Shown: piece after piece, positions 43,458 to 51,510 of the stretch
Layout of the letters: every line of letters begins with the position of its first letter
Position numbering within the stretch: the first letter of the stretch is position 1
Assembly: GCA_030388725.1 (NCBI GenBank)
Contig: CP128857.1
Location: 1,612,001 to 1,676,000 of the forward strand
DNA length: 64,000 nucleotides
Direction: 5' to 3'
Source: Prodigiosinella aquatilis
GTDB taxonomy: Bacteria > Pseudomonadota > Gammaproteobacteria > Enterobacterales > Enterobacteriaceae
Made by a program: the position numbers and the translations under genes
The notes under the pieces: generated by a model
Told to the model about the DNA's origin: nothing
The model's input: only the letters and a program-made list of their open reading frames with translations
Databases searched by the model: none

Positions 43458-44423
43458 TTACTTTGGCGTAATGCTGTCATGGGAAACCATGTTGCTCTGA
43501 AGAATATAGTCATACAGGCGCTGAGTATCCTCCCGGGTACAGAGGCGAGTTCCGTGGTTCAGTGTTGCGGCGGTACCGGCGGCAACGCCATAGCGTACCA
43601 TTTCGTCCAGTTCAGCCCCGGCGGCCAGCTTTAGGGCCATCGCGCCGACCATACTGTCACCGGCACCTACGGTACTCATTTTTTTCACCGGCGGCGGAAC
43701 AAACTGTATACGTCCCTTGTGGTCTACGCCCAGTGCCCCCTGTGGACCCAGTGATACCACGACCCGTTCCGTTGATCCCTTCTTTACCAGCGCTGATGCG
43801 GCGTTGTAAACGTCATCCGGGCCTTCCAATGGCCGTCCAATCAAGGCTGATAGCTCATTCTGGTTAGGCTTCACCAGTGCCAGACCACCTAGCTTTAGGC
43901 AGGCGTCCAACGCCGGGCCGGAACTGTCGATGATGCAACGTAGCCCGTTGGCCTGTGACTGTTTCACTAAATGTGTCAGTTTGTCGACATCACAACCGGG
44001 CGGCAGGCTACCGCTGATGACCAATATTGAACCCGAGGGAAGTTTTAACACCCGGTCGAGCAACTGTTCAAGTTCGCTTTCAGTCAGCCTGGCTCCGGGC
44101 ATCACAAAGCGATATTGCTCGCCGCTATTATCTGCATGGACGTGCAGATTCTGTCGCGTCCAGTCTTGTGTGTGTACGGTATCGGTTCCGACACCTTCCT
44201 GTTTAAGTAACTCTGCCAGATGTTCACCCGTCGGGCCGCCAGTCGGAAAAATGGCACTGGCTTCACCACCCAGATGAACAATCGCCCGGGCAACATTGAT
44301 ACCCCCGCCTCCGGGTTCAAATACCGGTGTGGTGCAGCGTAGTTTGCCTTCCGGGTAAATTCTGGGCGTGGTGGTGGCGCAATCCAGCGAAGGAGCGAGC
44401 GTGAGAGTAAAGATCTGTAGCAT
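43458..44423 (-). CDS. pfkB: 6-phosphofructokinase II
   Basis: A 321-residue ribokinase-family kinase that phosphorylates fructose 6-phosphate. The N-terminal signature GGGGINVARAIVHLGGE near 38, KPNQNEL near 187 and the catalytic anion-hole TVGAGDSMVGA near 253 are PfkB hallmarks; the N-terminus MLQIFTLTLAPSLDCAT is almost that of E. coli PfkB. The start at 44423 follows GGAG at 8 bases and is preferred over the longer frame from 44471. It converges with cbpM. An ERIC-type mini-element lies just upstream in its promoter region. Confidence 0.94.
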   Translation of the reverse strand: MLQIFTLTLAPSLDCATTTPRIYPEGKLRCTTPVFEPGGGGINVARAIVHLGGEASAIFPTGGPTGEHLAELLKQEGVGTDTVHTQDWTRQNLHVHADNSGEQYRFVMPGARLTESELEQLLDRVLKLPSGSILVISGSLPPGCDVDKLTHLVKQSQANGLRCIIDSSGPALDACLKLGGLALVKPNQNELSALIGRPLEGPDDVYNAASALVKKGSTERVVVSLGPQGALGVDHKGRIQFVPPPVKKMSTVGAGDSMVGAMALKLAAGAELDEMVRYGVAAGTAATLNHGTRLCTREDTQRLYDYILQSNMVSHDSITPK

Positions 44424-44452
44424 GATGCGTTCTCCATTCAGAGCCATGCAGA

Positions 44453-44526
44453 TATACCTGTCATCTTTCAAGTTGCAGCGCGTTCGCTTGCCGCCTTCCG
44501 GTATCTTGAAATCTATTGGCTATATA
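44453..44526. repeat. Short ERIC-like inverted element upstream of pfkB
   Basis: A 74-base piece with terminal arms TATACCTGTCATCTTTCAAG and CTTGAAATCTATTGGCTATATA, each resembling an end of the full ERIC at 1886-2012, with a short centre CTTGCCGCCTTCC. It looks like an internally deleted copy. The remaining gap up to budC (44527-44806) has no supported gene. Confidence 0.6.
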
Positions 44527-44806
44527 CATGATTGATTTTTATATTTATTTAAATGTAGCACGATCAACATCGTCCTGCTTATGTCGGGACAAGGATGACT
44601 AATATAAGTATGTCAGATGATGGCTTAAATCGCCTGATGGTTGAATAAAATCATTTGAAGCAGAGAGAGTTTGTTACTCATTAATGTGATAAGGGGGCTT
44701 ATTTTAACGTCTATACTCAATAAACAGATTTTAATTTTAGTGAAACAGGCTGGCTAAAATGAAACATGTCAGCCCTCTTTGTCGTTGTACGTTGAGGAGA
44801 AATATC

Positions 44807-45586
44807 ATGGCGTTAGATGGAAAAGTTGCGTTGGTTACTGGTGCTGGGCAAGGCATCGGTCGGGCTATTGCCTTACGTTTGGCGCGAGATGGTGCGGATG
44901 TAGCATTGGTGGATGTTAAAGATGACAAAATCAAAGCAGTCGCTGAAGAAATCAGAGCATTAAAACGCAAGGCTGTCACCTTTAAGGCTGATATCAGCCA
45001 CCGTGAGGAAGTATTCGCGGCTGTCGAGTTTGCCGCAAAAGAACTGGGTGGGTTTGATATTATTGTCAACAATGCGGGTATCAGCCAGGTTAATCCGTTA
45101 CTTAAGGTTACCCCTCAGGAAGTGGATAAAATATTCAGTATTAATCTGCAAGGTACGCTGTGGGGAATTCAGGCGGCGGCCGAGAAATTTAAACAGCTTA
45201 AGCAGAAAGGCAAAATTATTAATGCTTCGTCGATTGCCGGGCATGAGGGCTTTGCTTTATTGGGAGTCTATTCTGCGACCAAATTTGCTGTGCGGGCAAT
45301 CACTCAAGCGGCGGCAAAAGAGCTGGCAAGCGCTGGAATTACTGTTAATGCGTATTGTCCAGGGGTAGTGGGCACTGATATGTGGGTTGATATTGATAAG
45401 CGTATGTCGGAAGAAACCGGTGCTAAAATTGGTGAAACCTATGAGAAATATGTCGGCGGCATTGCATTAGGTCGGGCTGAAACCCCGGATGATGTCGCAG
45501 CGTTTGTCGCCTATCTGGCTAGCCCAGATTCGGATTATATGACCGGGCAGGCACCGATGATTGATGGCGGGTTGATTTACCGATAA
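44807..45586 (+). CDS. budC: Acetoin/diacetyl reductase (meso-2,3-butanediol dehydrogenase)
   Basis: A 259-residue short-chain dehydrogenase with cofactor motif TGAGQGIGRAIA near 12, NNAGIS near 88, catalytic Ser in NASSIAGHEG near 140 and YSATK near 155. PGVVGTDMW and the C-terminal DSDYMTGQAPMIDGGLIYR match BudC/ButA, which reduce diacetyl to acetoin and acetoin to 2,3-butanediol, the last step of the neutral fermentation used by soft-rot enterobacteria. The ATG at 44807 has GAGGAGA upstream. No budAB neighbour is present, so it is a single-gene unit. Confidence 0.9.
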   Translation: MALDGKVALVTGAGQGIGRAIALRLARDGADVALVDVKDDKIKAVAEEIRALKRKAVTFKADISHREEVFAAVEFAAKELGGFDIIVNNAGISQVNPLLKVTPQEVDKIFSINLQGTLWGIQAAAEKFKQLKQKGKIINASSIAGHEGFALLGVYSATKFAVRAITQAAAKELASAGITVNAYCPGVVGTDMWVDIDKRMSEETGAKIGETYEKYVGGIALGRAETPDDVAAFVAYLASPDSDYMTGQAPMIDGGLIYR

Positions 45587-45594
45587 TGGTGGAT

Positions 45595-45620
45595 ATTTGC
45601 TGCACAACAGTGCAGCAAAT
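45595..45620 (+). terminator. Hairpin after budC
   Basis: A perfect 11-bp stem ATTTGCTGCAC and its complement GTGCAGCAAAT close an AACA loop, 8 bases after the stop codon. There is no T run behind it, so it may work only as a message-end stabiliser or a weak terminator. Confidence 0.55.
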
Positions 45621-46101
45621 AAGTCTGATGAGTGGATGTAGCAGCACGGTCCGCTTCAGAATAATTTGAAAACCAGAATCTCACTTAGGCCAGTGTTTAT
45701 TGTTCGTGGGTGCAATCAATATTGTAAGAATACGTAATATTCTCCTGCTGTTTGTCATATCTCATGCTAATGATTAGTCCCGCAGTATTGAGGATATATC
45801 AGATAAATTCCCATTAAATTCATAAAAAATAGCATTAACAACGCACTTTTAATTTTCTATTGCGTGTTTTTTATGTATTTTTTTAATTATTATTAATTGT
45901 GTTTTTTGGTTAAAAAGAGTGTCCGTATCTATTAAAATAAGCATGATATATAGGGTATAACATGGTATTAATTATCTGTTCATCATCTTTTGAGTTGCAG
46001 ATGCATTGGTAGTGTTTATTACTTGACTCATATTTGAGCTTCGACCTTTTGGGATTGCTGCAAGTAGCGTTTAATTCTGTTCTAGGCAGAATTGTCGCCC
46101 G

Positions 46102-46176
46102 CATCACTTACTTTGGTGAGCTCATCGGGATCTCTTCACTTGTCGTTTTTCTGCAACTCGAAATCTATTTGGTATG
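46102..46176. repeat. ERIC-derived half element
   Basis: CATCACTTACTTTGGTGAGC then TCATCGGGAT and CTGCAACTCGAAATCTATTT follow the order of one half of the full ERIC read on its opposite strand (CACTTATCTGAGTAAGC, TCATCGGGAT, CTGCAACTCGAATTATTTTG). The other half is not recognisable. Confidence 0.65.
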
Positions 46177-46387
46177 AAAAGGCCATTAGCATTATTACGT
46201 TTGAATGAATGTAAATGAAATAATGAGATAGCGAATATGAATTTATTTTTTGATGTAAGAGAAAAATGTAGAAAATATTATTTCAACGACTATCAGCTAT
46301 CGCTTAATTAATTGTTTCGATGAGTGATTAGTTGTAAAGGAAATGTTGTATTTTTTATAAGAAATGTATTTGTCCAGGGAGGATATT

Positions 46388-46990
46388 ATGGCAATACATG
46401 AAAATACCCGAATTAATGTTTTATCTCGAAATGGTTTTATGAAAATAGCAGCCATGTCAATGATAGAGAAACTCATTATTCCTGATAATACTTTTGTGTA
46501 TTTTTGCGATAGCAGTGCATTGGGGATGAGTGATTATATAAAAATAAAACATACTAAAAAAAAGCGCATGATTGTTATTGGTGACGATAAAGTTTGGCGG
46601 GTGTTACATGGCGTATGTTCTGGTGCGCCCTATTTTATTGATATCAAAATGCCGTGTGACGAGCTCACCTGCTGTATGCGTCAGACGCTGGCATTGATGG
46701 ACAGTCAGGGGGACCCGAGAACGGAGCATCTCTGGCATTTGCTGAATTATAAAGAACAGTTTGTGTTGATGCTTTTTTCCCTCGAGATGACCATTTCTGA
46801 AGCACATGCGTTGACATGCTGGAGTATCAAGGATCTGAGTCGTTATAAGCGCTCAGCGATGGTGAAGCTGGGAGTCGTTAATGACTGGGAACTGTTCACC
46901 AAGGTACAACTCATTCTGTCTGATCGACGACTGCTGTTTCGTGGTAATCCTCGGTTGGCTGGCTTGTTGCGTCAGTATGGTTTGCATTGA
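46388..46990 (+). CDS. LuxR-like helix-turn-helix protein, atypical
   Basis: A 200-residue protein I do not recognise as a named family. Its C-terminal part (about 115-180, YKEQFVLMLFSLEMTISEAHALTCWS then KDLSRYKRSAMVKLGVVND) follows the spacing of LuxR/GerE DNA-binding domains, ending in the usual M-K-L-G-V. The conserved start L-T-x-R-E is replaced by Y-K-E-Q. The N-terminal half (residues 1-110) has no acyl-homoserine-lactone or receiver motif that I can see; it has four Cys. The start at 46388 has GGGAGG 7 bases upstream. It lies beside, and converges with, the NRPS-PKS operon, so it may regulate it. Confidence 0.6.
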   Translation: MAIHENTRINVLSRNGFMKIAAMSMIEKLIIPDNTFVYFCDSSALGMSDYIKIKHTKKKRMIVIGDDKVWRVLHGVCSGAPYFIDIKMPCDELTCCMRQTLALMDSQGDPRTEHLWHLLNYKEQFVLMLFSLEMTISEAHALTCWSIKDLSRYKRSAMVKLGVVNDWELFTKVQLILSDRRLLFRGNPRLAGLLRQYGLH

Positions 46991-47110
46991 ATCTTGCCGG
47001 TCTGCGGCGGTGAAGATACCGCGGGAACCATGCGCCGGATCAGCCGGGGAGGGCATAACCGGCGACGTATAACGAAATGCCGCCTGTGTATCGCGGGTAT
47101 GTTTGAACCG

Positions 47111-48118
47111 TTACCGGCGGGTATCCACCGTGATCTCACTGGAAAGGCCGCTGGCGATATTCACCGGCGTATCGAACACAATTTTCACTGGGATGCGCTG
47201 TACCACTTTGGTGAAGTTGCCGGTGGCGTTGTCCGCTGGTAGCAGCGCGAAAATAGAACCGGTGGCGGGGGAGAGGCTGTCGATGTGGCCGTGGAATACC
47301 TGTCCCGGATAGCTGTCGATGGTGATCTCTACCGGCTGACCAGCCTTCATGTCCCCTTTTTGCGTTTCCTTGAAGTTGGCAATGACCCACGGTCTTTGGT
47401 CGGCGACGATGCTGGCGATCGTTTGCCCGGCCTGGAGCAGCATGCCCACCTGCAAGCTGCGGTTGCCAATCACGCCGTCAATCGGGGCGGTAATGCGGGT
47501 GTAGGTGAGCTCCAACTTTGCCGCTTCCAGGCTGGCCTGCGCCTGCTTCAGGTCGGCTTCGGCCTGTTCGATGGCGGTTTGCAGTACAGGTAGTTTGGCC
47601 TTCTGAGTCTGTAGGCTTGACTGCGCCTGCGCCACTTTGGCCGCTTCGACATTGTAGGTAGAGTCGGCGTTGTCCATGTCCCCTGCCGAGACGTAGCGAT
47701 TAGCGCTAAGCTGACGGTAACGCAGCATCTGCTGGTGGGCATATTTCTCGCTGGCCTGCTCTGAACGCAGGCTGTCGTTGTATTCGTTGATGATGCTTTT
47801 CTGCATCTCGTAACTGGCCCGGGAGTTGGCCAGCGCCGCCTCCATCTGTGCGACGTCAGCTTCAGCCTTCAGAACCGCGACTTTGTAGGCGCGATCGTCG
47901 AGGATAGCGAGCAACTGCCCCTGCCTCACTTCACGGTTGTCTTGAATAAAGGAGTGCATCACCTGGGCGCTGATGCGAGCGCTGATATTGGTGATGTCGT
48001 TTTGGGTGTAGGCGTTATCTGTGGTCTGGAAATAACGCCAGTACAGCAGCCAGTACAGGTAACCCGCTACTAGTAGGACTACCAGCAGCGGCAGAATGAT
48101 TTTCTTGAAGTATTTCAT
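47111..48118 (-). CDS. EmrA/HlyD-family membrane fusion protein
   Basis: A 335-residue adaptor with one N-terminal membrane helix (about 9-27, LPLLVVLLVAGYLYWLL) and the EmrA-like FQTTDNAYTQNDITNISARISAQV at about 31-54. A long coiled coil at about 85-200 follows (AQAQSSLQTQKAKL and QAEADLKQAQASLEAAKLELTYT), then ITAPIDGVIGNRSLQVGMLLQ. It pairs with the DHA2 transporter at 49918-51510 and a TolC duct. It is the last gene of the NRPS-PKS operon on the minus strand, so it probably takes part in export of, or immunity to, the product. Confidence 0.9.
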   Translation of the reverse strand: MKYFKKIILPLLVVLLVAGYLYWLLYWRYFQTTDNAYTQNDITNISARISAQVMHSFIQDNREVRQGQLLAILDDRAYKVAVLKAEADVAQMEAALANSRASYEMQKSIINEYNDSLRSEQASEKYAHQQMLRYRQLSANRYVSAGDMDNADSTYNVEAAKVAQAQSSLQTQKAKLPVLQTAIEQAEADLKQAQASLEAAKLELTYTRITAPIDGVIGNRSLQVGMLLQAGQTIASIVADQRPWVIANFKETQKGDMKAGQPVEITIDSYPGQVFHGHIDSLSPATGSIFALLPADNATGNFTKVVQRIPVKIVFDTPVNIASGLSSEITVDTRR

Positions 48119-48203
48119 AGTGTCCCTGTTACAAAGAATTGTAATTCCAGGTGTTGCAAATTAGCCGGGAATCGATGTTCGAGGTGCTTCCCGGCCAGTT
48201 GGA

Positions 48204-49223
48204 TCACACGATTTTGATGATTTGCTTGCCGAAATGTCTGGCGTTCAACAGGTCGACAAACGCCTGCGGTGCGTTTTCCAGCCCGTCAATCAGGGTTTCC
48301 CGATATTTGAGTTTCCCTTCACTCAGCGCTTTAAGCAGCCACATGTCGGATTCTGGGTAGTCCTTGAACCACTCGGTTACTAGAAAGAAGCGGTTGGTCG
48401 GCGCATCCGGCAAGGAGGAAAAAAACGCCGTTGGGCTGGAAACGTTGACATCAGTACCCTTGTCGTATTGAGCGGCGTTACCGCAGATTGGTACCCGTGC
48501 GCCTTCGTTGAGCAATTGTGCCACCAGCATAGAGATGCGGCCGCCGACGTTTTCAAAGTAGATATCCACGCCATCCGGGCAGGCGTGACGCAGTTGTTTC
48601 TTCAGGTCGTCATCGCGATAGTTAACACAGGCGTCGAATCCCAGCTCTTCCACCACATAGCGGCATTTTTCTGCGCTGCCGGCGATACCCACTACCCGAC
48701 AACCAGCCATTTTGCCCATTTGTCCCACTATCGAACCTACGGCACCGGAGGCGGCGGAGACTACCAACACTTCGCCGGCACGCGGTTTGGCGATGCGCAT
48801 CATTCCGAAATAGGCGGAACGTCCCGGCGTACCGACGGTGTTGAGAAATACGGTGTCTGGCAGATCGGTGGGCGGCAGCTTGTGAACGATGAAGTCTTGA
48901 TCGTTGGTGATGTGATATTGCTGCCAGCCGGAATAGGCGAAGACCTTATCGCCTTCCTGATAGTGCGGGGTGCGGGATGCCACCACTACCCCCACCGTTT
49001 CTCCCGAAATGATTTCGCCAAGCCCGATGGGGCTGACGTAGTCCGTGTGCCGATTCAATCGCGGCCGGGTGTAAGGGTCGATGGAGAGCCAGTGGTTGGC
49101 GATAAGAAACTCACCCGGCTCCAGTGCTCTTACCGACCTTGCTTCCATGCGAAAATCGCTGATTTGTAGAGCACCTTCAGGGTGTCTGGCCAGTACAACG
49201 GCCTTATTTTCATAGTGGGTCAT
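48204..49223 (-). CDS. Zinc-free MDR-family NADP-dependent oxidoreductase (CurA-like)
   Basis: A 339-residue enzyme of the leukotriene-B4-dehydrogenase/CurA group. It lacks the zinc ligands of classical alcohol dehydrogenases. Visible motifs: PYTRPRLN near 57, GTPGRSAYFGMM near 130, the cofactor loop SAASGAVGSIVGQM near 155 and FENVGG near 229. Such enzymes reduce alpha,beta-unsaturated ketones or enoyl groups. The start at 49223 (MTHYENKAVV) is preceded by GAGGA; the longer frame to 49280 overlaps the upstream gene. Between the biosynthetic genes and the EmrA-like gene it may act as a tailoring enoyl reductase; a general detoxifying role is the alternative. Confidence 0.82.
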   Translation of the reverse strand: MTHYENKAVVLARHPEGALQISDFRMEARSVRALEPGEFLIANHWLSIDPYTRPRLNRHTDYVSPIGLGEIISGETVGVVVASRTPHYQEGDKVFAYSGWQQYHITNDQDFIVHKLPPTDLPDTVFLNTVGTPGRSAYFGMMRIAKPRAGEVLVVSAASGAVGSIVGQMGKMAGCRVVGIAGSAEKCRYVVEELGFDACVNYRDDDLKKQLRHACPDGVDIYFENVGGRISMLVAQLLNEGARVPICGNAAQYDKGTDVNVSSPTAFFSSLPDAPTNRFFLVTEWFKDYPESDMWLLKALSEGKLKYRETLIDGLENAPQAFVDLLNARHFGKQIIKIV

Positions 49224-49245
49224 AGCGTCCTCATAGTCCTGTGAG

Positions 49246-49908
49246 TTATTTTGATTCGGTGCCATCTGGCTGCCCGGCAAGGGCGTTACGCTGTTTGGCT
49301 ATCGCTCGCCAGCGATAACGCGGCCAGCGGAAACTGAAAAAAATCATCGCCAGCGTCAGCGGCCAGCCAGCGAGCAGCAGAAAAGCATCCAGCCACGTGC
49401 TGGTTAGGCGATAGAGCCCGTATATCAGCGTGGCCTTGAGCAGATAAACCGTCACCCACGCCAGCGACACTTCCTGCCAGACGCGGGCGTAGGCTGGCGT
49501 GCCATACACTGACAGCGTGGTAAGCGTTGGTATCGCCTGTTCCGCCAGTGTGCGCACGATGGGGCGGCCACGCAGCGAGTAGCAGAGAAACACCACGGTG
49601 ACGGTCAGGGCGCCGCTCAGTGCCAGAAATACCGCCTCTCGCTGGATGGGTAGCCATGCCGGATGGAGCAGGAACACATAGTGGCTGGCGCCGGACAGCA
49701 GGATCATCAGTGCCACCGACAGTGTCGCCTGACGATCGCCGCTCAGCACGGCGAGAACGCCAGCCCAGATGGCGCTGACCAGCAGCGCCATGCCAGCGCC
49801 GGAGAAGTAGAGTGCGCCGTTGTACAGCGCCAGCGGAATGATGATGTTCAGCAGCGCGGCGCGAGAGCTTAGATAGCGCCAGAAAGTGAGTGAGTTTCTC
49901 TGTTGCAC
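49246..49908 (-). CDS. Inner-membrane protein of unknown function in the NRPS-PKS operon
   Basis: A 220-residue membrane protein with about six helices (e.g. LLNIIIPLALYNGALYF, ATLSVALMILLSGASHYVF, WLDAFLLLAGWPLTLAMIFF) and a basic C-terminal tail (RWPRYRWRAIAKQR). It resembles small septation-type or VC0807-like membrane proteins in layout but has no motif that fixes a function. It starts 9 bases after the exporter stop and ends 22 bases before the oxidoreductase start, so it belongs to the operon. An immunity or export-accessory role is possible; nothing proves it. Confidence 0.72.
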   Translation of the reverse strand: MQQRNSLTFWRYLSSRAALLNIIIPLALYNGALYFSGAGMALLVSAIWAGVLAVLSGDRQATLSVALMILLSGASHYVFLLHPAWLPIQREAVFLALSGALTVTVVFLCYSLRGRPIVRTLAEQAIPTLTTLSVYGTPAYARVWQEVSLAWVTVYLLKATLIYGLYRLTSTWLDAFLLLAGWPLTLAMIFFSFRWPRYRWRAIAKQRNALAGQPDGTESK

Positions 49909-49917
49909 TATATTTCC

Positions 49918-51510
49918 TCAATGATGAAACAGCTGGAAATTTCGTGTGGCAAATAACGCTAGAAACGCGGTTGCCAGCATCATACCGCCCATGATGAAGA
50001 ACATGTCATTGAATGAGATCACTTCCGCCTGAATCTTGATGTTGTTGGCCAGAATGGAATAGGCCGTCTTCTCTACGTGCAGGCTGTTGGTTACGCTGCC
50101 ATGGCCCGCCAGCAGGATTTTGATACTGCTCAGATAGCGGGTGAAGGCGTCGCTTCCGGAGGCCATTGCCGACTGGATCTGCGCGGCATGTATCCGGGCA
50201 TGGTCGGCAAATACGGTGGTCAGGATCGCCGTGCCGCACGAGCCACCGATACTACGGAAAATATTGATCAGTACCGCCGATGACGCACTGTCCTGCGCCT
50301 GTACGTTGCGGGTGGCAATGATGGAGAGTGGCACCATGATGAACGGCTGGCCCAGAGCCCGGATCAGCAACGACAGCTTCATTTCCGGTCCTGCGAAGTT
50401 GCTATCCATGTGACAGTTCATGAAAGCGCTAATAGCAAGGCCAAAGAAGCCTATAAAAATCATATATTTAGGATTTACCCGTTGCAGCAGCCACGGAATG
50501 AACGGTAGGATCGCCAATTGTGGCAGTCCCATCCAGATCACCACATTACCGATCTGCGACGCATTGTAGTCGTGGATCATGGTCAGATAATAGGGCACCA
50601 GAAACAGCGTGCCGTATATGGCAACGCCCAGCATGGCAAAAATTACGGTGGCGTAGGCGAAGGCGGAGTCCCGGAACATGCGAATATTGACTAGCGGTCG
50701 CGGGTGAACCAGTTGGTCGTAAAGAAACCATAGGAATGACAGGGTCGAGATCACTGCAAGCGTGCAGATAAGGTCAGATTCCAGCCAACCCTTGTTACGC
50801 CCCTCTTCCAGGATCACTTCCAGTGTACCGAGCCATAACATGCCGGTGACGATGCCGGTGTAATCGCCGTCGCGGATCACCTGCCAGCGGATCGGCGGGT
50901 GTTTCAGGCCGTAACTGATAAGCCCGAAGGCCAACAACGCCGGTACGGCATTGATGTAGAAAATGGCGTGCCAGGAGAAGGAGTCGGTTAGCCAGCCGCC
51001 CATCGCCGGTCCAATTGCTGGTGCAAAGGTGCTGATGATGCTGAACAACGACATGCCGAACGGCCGCTTCTCTTTGGGCAGGATCTCAATAATCAGCCGG
51101 AAGGCGATCGGAATCAGCGCACCACCGCTAAACCCCTGTAATGCCCGGAAAATAATCATCGAGTCGAGATTCCAGGCGAACGAACAGAGCAATGATGCCG
51201 CCAGAAAGCTCACGATGCACCATAGTGCGTAACGGCTGGTACCCAACGCTTGCGACAGCCAGCCACACAGCGGGATGGCGACGATTTCAGCGGTAAAGTA
51301 GGCGGTCATCAGCCATGAACTGTCGCCCAGCGTGGCGGACAGCGCACCCTGAATCACTTTCATCGACGAGTTGGTGATCTGGATATCGAGAATGGCCATG
51401 AAGCCGCCGATCAAACCACCGATAATGGCACACCAGTTGCGGGCGGAGACGGCGGGAGCGGCGGCTGCCGCCGTAGCCCCCGGGCTGTTCATCGCGCTCG
51501 TTCCACTCAT
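49918..51510 (-). CDS. DHA2-family MFS exporter (EmrB-like)
   Basis: A 530-residue drug:H+ antiporter with 14 expected helices. Motifs: IQITNSSMKVIQGALSA (EmrB type IxNVAL region) near 45, GWLSQALGTSRYALW near 90, FLQGFSGGALIPIAF-like GFSGGALIPIAFRLI near 120 and AIGPAMGGWLTDSFSW near 165. It works with the HlyD protein encoded at 47111-48118 and TolC to move substances across both membranes. Its ATG overlaps the NRPS stop (ATGA), so export is coupled to synthesis. The exporter and adaptor genes are separated by two tailoring-type genes, unlike the usual emrAB order. Confidence 0.92.
   Translation of the reverse strand: MSGTSAMNSPGATAAAAAPAVSARNWCAIIGGLIGGFMAILDIQITNSSMKVIQGALSATLGDSSWLMTAYFTAEIVAIPLCGWLSQALGTSRYALWCIVSFLAASLLCSFAWNLDSMIIFRALQGFSGGALIPIAFRLIIEILPKEKRPFGMSLFSIISTFAPAIGPAMGGWLTDSFSWHAIFYINAVPALLAFGLISYGLKHPPIRWQVIRDGDYTGIVTGMLWLGTLEVILEEGRNKGWLESDLICTLAVISTLSFLWFLYDQLVHPRPLVNIRMFRDSAFAYATVIFAMLGVAIYGTLFLVPYYLTMIHDYNASQIGNVVIWMGLPQLAILPFIPWLLQRVNPKYMIFIGFFGLAISAFMNCHMDSNFAGPEMKLSLLIRALGQPFIMVPLSIIATRNVQAQDSASSAVLINIFRSIGGSCGTAILTTVFADHARIHAAQIQSAMASGSDAFTRYLSSIKILLAGHGSVTNSLHVEKTAYSILANNIKIQAEVISFNDMFFIMGGMMLATAFLALFATRNFQLFHH

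Larger units (their letters stand above)
45587..46387. other. Long AT-rich intergenic region
   Basis: About 800 bases between budC and the LuxR-like gene. Besides the hairpin at 45595 and the ERIC fragment at 46102-46176 I see no supported gene. Base composition drops strongly, with many A/T runs from 45800 to 45950 and again after 46180. This may be a regulatory region or the edge of transferred DNA carrying the adjoining biosynthetic locus. Confidence 0.5.
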
